Assembly (NCBI GenBank): GCA_003255025.1
Contig: QANY01009002.1
Coordinates: 248,001-312,000 of the forward strand
Direction of reading: 5' to 3'
Source of the DNA: Datisca glomerata
Taxonomy: Eukaryota; Streptophyta; Magnoliopsida; Cucurbitales; Datiscaceae
Length of the DNA stretch: 64,000 nucleotides
Of this stretch, positions 60,842 through 64,000 are shown one piece after another. Numbering within the stretch: position 1 is the first letter of the stretch; every line of letters starts with the position of its first letter. The translations under genes were made by a program, and so were the position numbers. The notes under the pieces were generated by a model. It ran no database searches. It was given only the letters and a program-made list of their open reading frames with translations, and was not told the origin of the DNA.

Positions 60842-61575
60842 TGATGAAATTTTCAGAGTATGACGTGGCACCACGTGGCAGATCACGACAGAGGTTCTGC
60901 TCTACTCCATGAAAAGGGATTGAAGAACTAAACTCTAAAAAGGGAGGGGAACTAGCCTGAACAGGTCGGTCTTCAAGGAGCTCGGGCGACACCGACCAAT
61001 GTAAGCTAGAAAGCCTCGAGAAGAGGATCTGATGCAGAGAGTCAGCTAGCCCGTAATAGGCATCATTATTATTCGCTGAAGGTAGCACTCCATATGGCGT
61101 TTTCTCCCCCACAGCAGGCGCCGGTCGACTTCAATCGAAATGATAAAACGTAAAGTCAGCCACCAAATGATCACATCCACCACGTCCGGCGTGACTAAAG
61201 ATAAATTGATATTTAATGCACCCTCATTTACGTCCTCGGGGGACAAAGGAATTAAATGTCACCCCTAACTCATCGCATCAAGGAAAGGCCATCACCTCAC
61301 CTGAAGTTTATTCGACACGCATCCCCCTCCAAGTCTTCAGGTATAAATACCCTCTCTACAAACGGTACAAGGTAAGAAATTCTCTCCTAAGGGAAACTCT
61401 GTCAAAATTTATCCAAGATAATGACTTAGGCATCAGAGGCTCTTCGATGAGGAAACCACCCCCGGTTCTTTTCGTCTTAGAGTTTTTTATCTGTGTAGTG
61501 TAGATTCTTACTTAAGAAGACCCTTACATGGAGAGGAGATCACACACTATCTCATTGTTGAGATTTCGGGTAACA
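60842..61575 (+). mobile_element. Probable 5' LTR of a Gypsy-like element
   Basis: The sequence runs from about TGATGAAATTTTCAG to GGGTAACA. It contains ACGT elements at 60862-60884 (GACGTGGCACCACGTGGC), a TATA box TATAAATA at 61342-61349 that would drive transcription toward gag, and is followed at 61580 by TGGTGTCACTTGTGGGGAA, which resembles the primer-site region TGGCGCCGTCTGTGGGGA of many plant Gypsy elements. The left end is uncertain and no TSD can be tested because the 3' LTR is outside the window. Confidence 0.6.
60862..60884 (+). promoter_or_regulatory. ACGT/G-box motifs in the Gypsy LTR
   Basis: TGACGTGG and CCACGTGGC lie within 20 bp. CACGTG and TGACGTGG are bZIP/ABA- or light-response element cores. 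Their position in the U3-like part of the LTR, about 480 bp before the TATA box, suggests stress-responsive promoter elements. This is inference from motif only. Confidence 0.5.
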
Positions 61576-61654
61576 ATAGTTGGTGTCACTTGTGGGGAAT
61601 GACAACCGTCTTCCCATACCAAACACTTGAGGTTGCTTAATCTGCAAAGATAAA

Positions 61655-63168
61655 ATGAGCTTGTCATCCTCGTCTCATTCCGACGAAGACCATGATGGTT
61701 TGGGAACGGAGAAGGAAAACCTACCATCCTATTTACCGAGAGAGGAACCTCCTACTGTTGCCTTGGTCACATAGCGGAAAAAGAAATAATTAGTAAGTTC
61801 ACTCTCTAACATGGTCAGAAATGAAGAGAGAAATGATGGTCATCACCAATGCTGTAGCGGCCTCATGTCAATAAGGACCTTCCCAGGTACCTACATACAC
61901 TACTCTCAAGAAGCGTAAGGAGTCACTAGTGAGGTCCTCCCATGACCGGGGAACCAATGAGGATGACCACCTAGGAAAGGGCAAGGTGACCCTAACGTTG
62001 AAGTGTGAACTATAGACGGGGATGACCGTTCTACCAAAACTACCAGGGAGACGAAAGTGAAAAACCATATCGACGAGAGCTCGGAACAACGGAATGAGAT
62101 ACACAAGCTCCAACTGTATATAGAGGAACTAAGGAAGGAGAATGGGCAAACTATTAGAGCCTCTATTGAGACTCTCCCCTGGTAAATCGAGTCCCCATTT
62201 TCGCTGGAAATCCATAGGGTGGAACTCCCCCTGAAGTTCAAGAGACCCACAATCACTCATTATGATGGGACTAAGGACCTGTTTGCACACTTGAAGATCG
62301 TCAAGGTCTGGATGGACTTGCATCACATCCAAGAACCCTTGATGTGCAAGTTTTTCCGCTTAATGCTCAGCGGACCTACCCAAAAATGGATAGGGCAGTT
62401 CAACTCAAACTCTATTCATTCGTTCGTCGAACTCTCTCTACTGTTTTCTGGAACGTTTTTGGGAAGGAGAGAGAGAAGGATGATCGAACCTATAATCCCA
62501 TGGGGGAAATTAAGATGATATTTGGGGGTCCAAGTGCTTCAGACTTCAACTGGAAGAGAGTAGATACTCGGGAGGTGGGGCATCCAATGGTTTTTAGCGT
62601 CCTCCCACGACCACCCCAAGCTAAGGTAGAGGAAGCGATCATGTCCACCAAGGATAAGGCGCATCAGATTCACAAGGCACTTGCTGACGCGCTGGTCATT
62701 TCCCTAATGATCACCAATATTAAGGTCTTGCGAAACCTGATTGATGACGGAAGTTTGACCGGCATAATAAACTATTATGCCTTCCTATAGATGAGGTTAG
62801 ATCCCAATCAACTCCACCCGTGCTCTGCCCCCTTAGTAGGTTTTGAAGGGCATGAAATCATTCCCGAAGGTGTGATGGAGCTCCTCGTGACACTAGGTAA
62901 AACCCCACAACTCACCCCCAAGCTAGTCGAATTCACAATGATGAGATGTAGTGAGGTGTGTAACGCCATCTTCAATAGGCCCGCCATATACAACTTCAAG
63001 GCGGTGCCCTCTACATATCACGGGGTGATGAATTTCCCCACCCTCGAGGGTGTAGGATCATTGAAGGGGGACCAGAAGGCACTGAGGGAATGTTATTCCA
63101 CCACCCTCAAACGGAAGGAATCGACAGTGTCAAGGGAGCCGGTCCAGGCAAATGCTTCACCCACTTAG
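61655..63168 (+). pseudogene. Gypsy gag and protease, broken
   Basis: The frame opens at ATG 61655 (MSLSSSSHSDEDHDGLGTEK, SYLPREEPPTVALVT) and soon meets stops. Gag homology resumes at 62219-62518: FKRPTITHYDGTKDLFAHLK, MCKFFRLMLSGPTQKWIG, SFVELSLLFSGTFLGRRERR. The protease region reads ADALVISLMITNIKVLRNLI, DDGSLTGIINYYAFL (62690-62790), then after one stop PCSAPLVGFEGHEIIPEGV, RPAIYNFKAVPSTYH and GVGSLKGDQKALRECY. This is the plant Tat/Ogre-type gag-protease layout. The DDGS active site of the aspartic protease is retained in altered form. No reverse transcriptase follows within the window. Confidence 0.8.
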
Positions 63169-63229
63169 GAAAAAAAGGGGGAAAGGGAACATGAGCCATG
63201 TAATTAACTGAAGTTTGATCAATAAAAAT

Positions 63230-64000
63230 AACTCATTCACCTGAAAAGAAGGATTAAAGGAAAGTGTGATGTCTTCCGAGTACCCCAGCTCGTTACAAGA
63301 GAAATAAGCTCTAGTCGGAGTAGAAATACTTGGCTAGACTCCAAAAATAAAAAAATTGATGACTTACGTGATGCTCTAGCCCACCAGTGTAGATTAAAAA
63401 GTAATGAATTGCACGATGTCCTAGTCTGCCATTCGGGGATAAAAAAGTGATGCCTATCGAGCACCCAAGCTCGTCAGATGGGAAATGAGCTCTAGTCGGA
63501 GAAGAAATTCTTGGCTAGATTCCAAAAATAAAAAAGTGATGATTGACATGGTGCTCTAGCCCGTCAGTCAAGATTAAAAAATGATGACTGGTGCAGCATC
63601 CTAGCCCACCACCTGGGGATCGAAAAGTGATATCTACCGAGCACCTCAGCTTATCAGACAGGAAAAGAGCTCTAGTCAGAGCAAAAATGTTTGGTCAGAC
63701 TCCAAAAATCAACAAGTGATGAGGTACGTAGTGTCCTAACCAACTAGTCGGGATCAAAAAGTGACGTTTGACGAGCACCCATTCTCATAAGACGGGAAAA
63801 TGAGCTCTAGTCGGTGTAGAAATGCTTGGCTAAACTCCAAAATTAAAAAAGTTATGACTAGCGTGGTGCTCTAGCACGCTAGTTAGGAGAAAAAAGTGAC
63901 GATGTCTACCGAGCACCCCAGTTCGTCAGATGAGAAATTAGCTATACTCGGAGTAAAAATGGTTGGCTTGACTGTAAAAATAAAAAAATAATGACTAGCG
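63230..64000. repeat. Tandem-repeat field after the Gypsy protease
   Basis: Landmarks such as CCGAGCACCCCAGCTCGTCAG recur near 63277, 63457, 63636, 63770 and 63908, so the period is about 180 bp, then about 135 bp. The long unit breaks into an 85-bp block (GAGCTCTAGTCGGAG...TTGGCTAGACTCCAAAAATA) and shorter blocks of 45-50 bp (GGTGCTCTAGCCCGTCAGT; CATCCTAGCCCACCA). The 135-bp spacing fits loss of one short block. The array continues past the window end. Tat/Ogre elements are known to carry tandem repeats between coding sequence and 3' LTR. Confidence 0.85.

Noticed and set aside
61906..62256. 116-codon minus frame in the Gypsy gag region
   Set aside because: The plus strand has gag and protease motifs, so this is an antisense frame.
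1..64000. CRISPR arrays, bacterial operons, rRNA or tRNA genes
   Set aside because: Introns, LTRs and other plant features rule out a prokaryote, and no cloverleaf-type or rRNA sequence was noticed. Periodic repeats are microsatellites or element arrays.

Overview
The window looks like nuclear DNA of a flowering plant, most likely a eudicot. It is AT-rich, genes have short GT-AG introns, and most of the length is layered transposable elements. I cannot name the species. Only two host genes look intact. The first is a four-exon stress-enhanced protein 1 (SEP1, a two-helix LHC-like thylakoid protein) at 203-1,821 on the + strand. The second is a four-exon D3-type cyclin at 47,205-45,757 on the - strand. 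Both exon sets were found by translating short open stretches, matching them to remembered family members and checking splice sites and phase. Each gene has a long CT/GA microsatellite by its start: in intron 1 of SEP1, touching the donor site, and in the leader or promoter of the cyclin.

Layout. 0.2-1.8 kb: SEP1. 1.9-7.1 kb: LTR debris, including a probable 1.94 kb solo LTR (3,643-5,581). 7.08-11.8 kb: two joined Copia remnants on the - strand. 12.3-14.0 kb: repeats and a poly-C run holding the only N. 16.04-25.2 kb: a LINE on the - strand bounded by a 9-bp target-site duplication (TSD). A 4.33 kb CACTA-like DNA transposon (16,137-20,470, TSD TAA) has inserted into it and carries at least one captured host-gene fragment. 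A roughly 0.7 kb + strand fragment lies where the LINE reverse transcriptase core should be.

27.37-31.64 kb: a Copia element with two 309-bp LTRs, TSD GAAAA, a tRNA-Met-type primer site and a degenerate, shortened internal region. 36.95-38.4 kb: a Copia with gag fused to integrase by deletion. 40,631-40,950: a + strand solo LTR of the 27-31 kb family with TSD GTTTA. 45.76-47.2 kb: cyclin D3. 51.4-60 kb: a decayed Mutator-like element with a MuDR-type transposase pseudogene on + and a DUF1985-type gene on - with repeated small exons. 60.8-64.0 kb: the 5' part of a Gypsy-like element with LTR, gag and protease, then a tandem-repeat field where reverse transcriptase would be expected; it runs off the window.

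The host genes act in separate processes (thylakoid light stress and G1/S control), and nothing suggests a cluster. I did not find a clearly new biological system. The most interesting material is the nested, datable transposon stack, the gene capture inside the CACTA element, the gag-protease-only Gypsy element with a tandem-repeat tail, and the repeated exons of the Mutator cargo gene. Calls rest on reading the sequence and on remembered family features; no database search was run.
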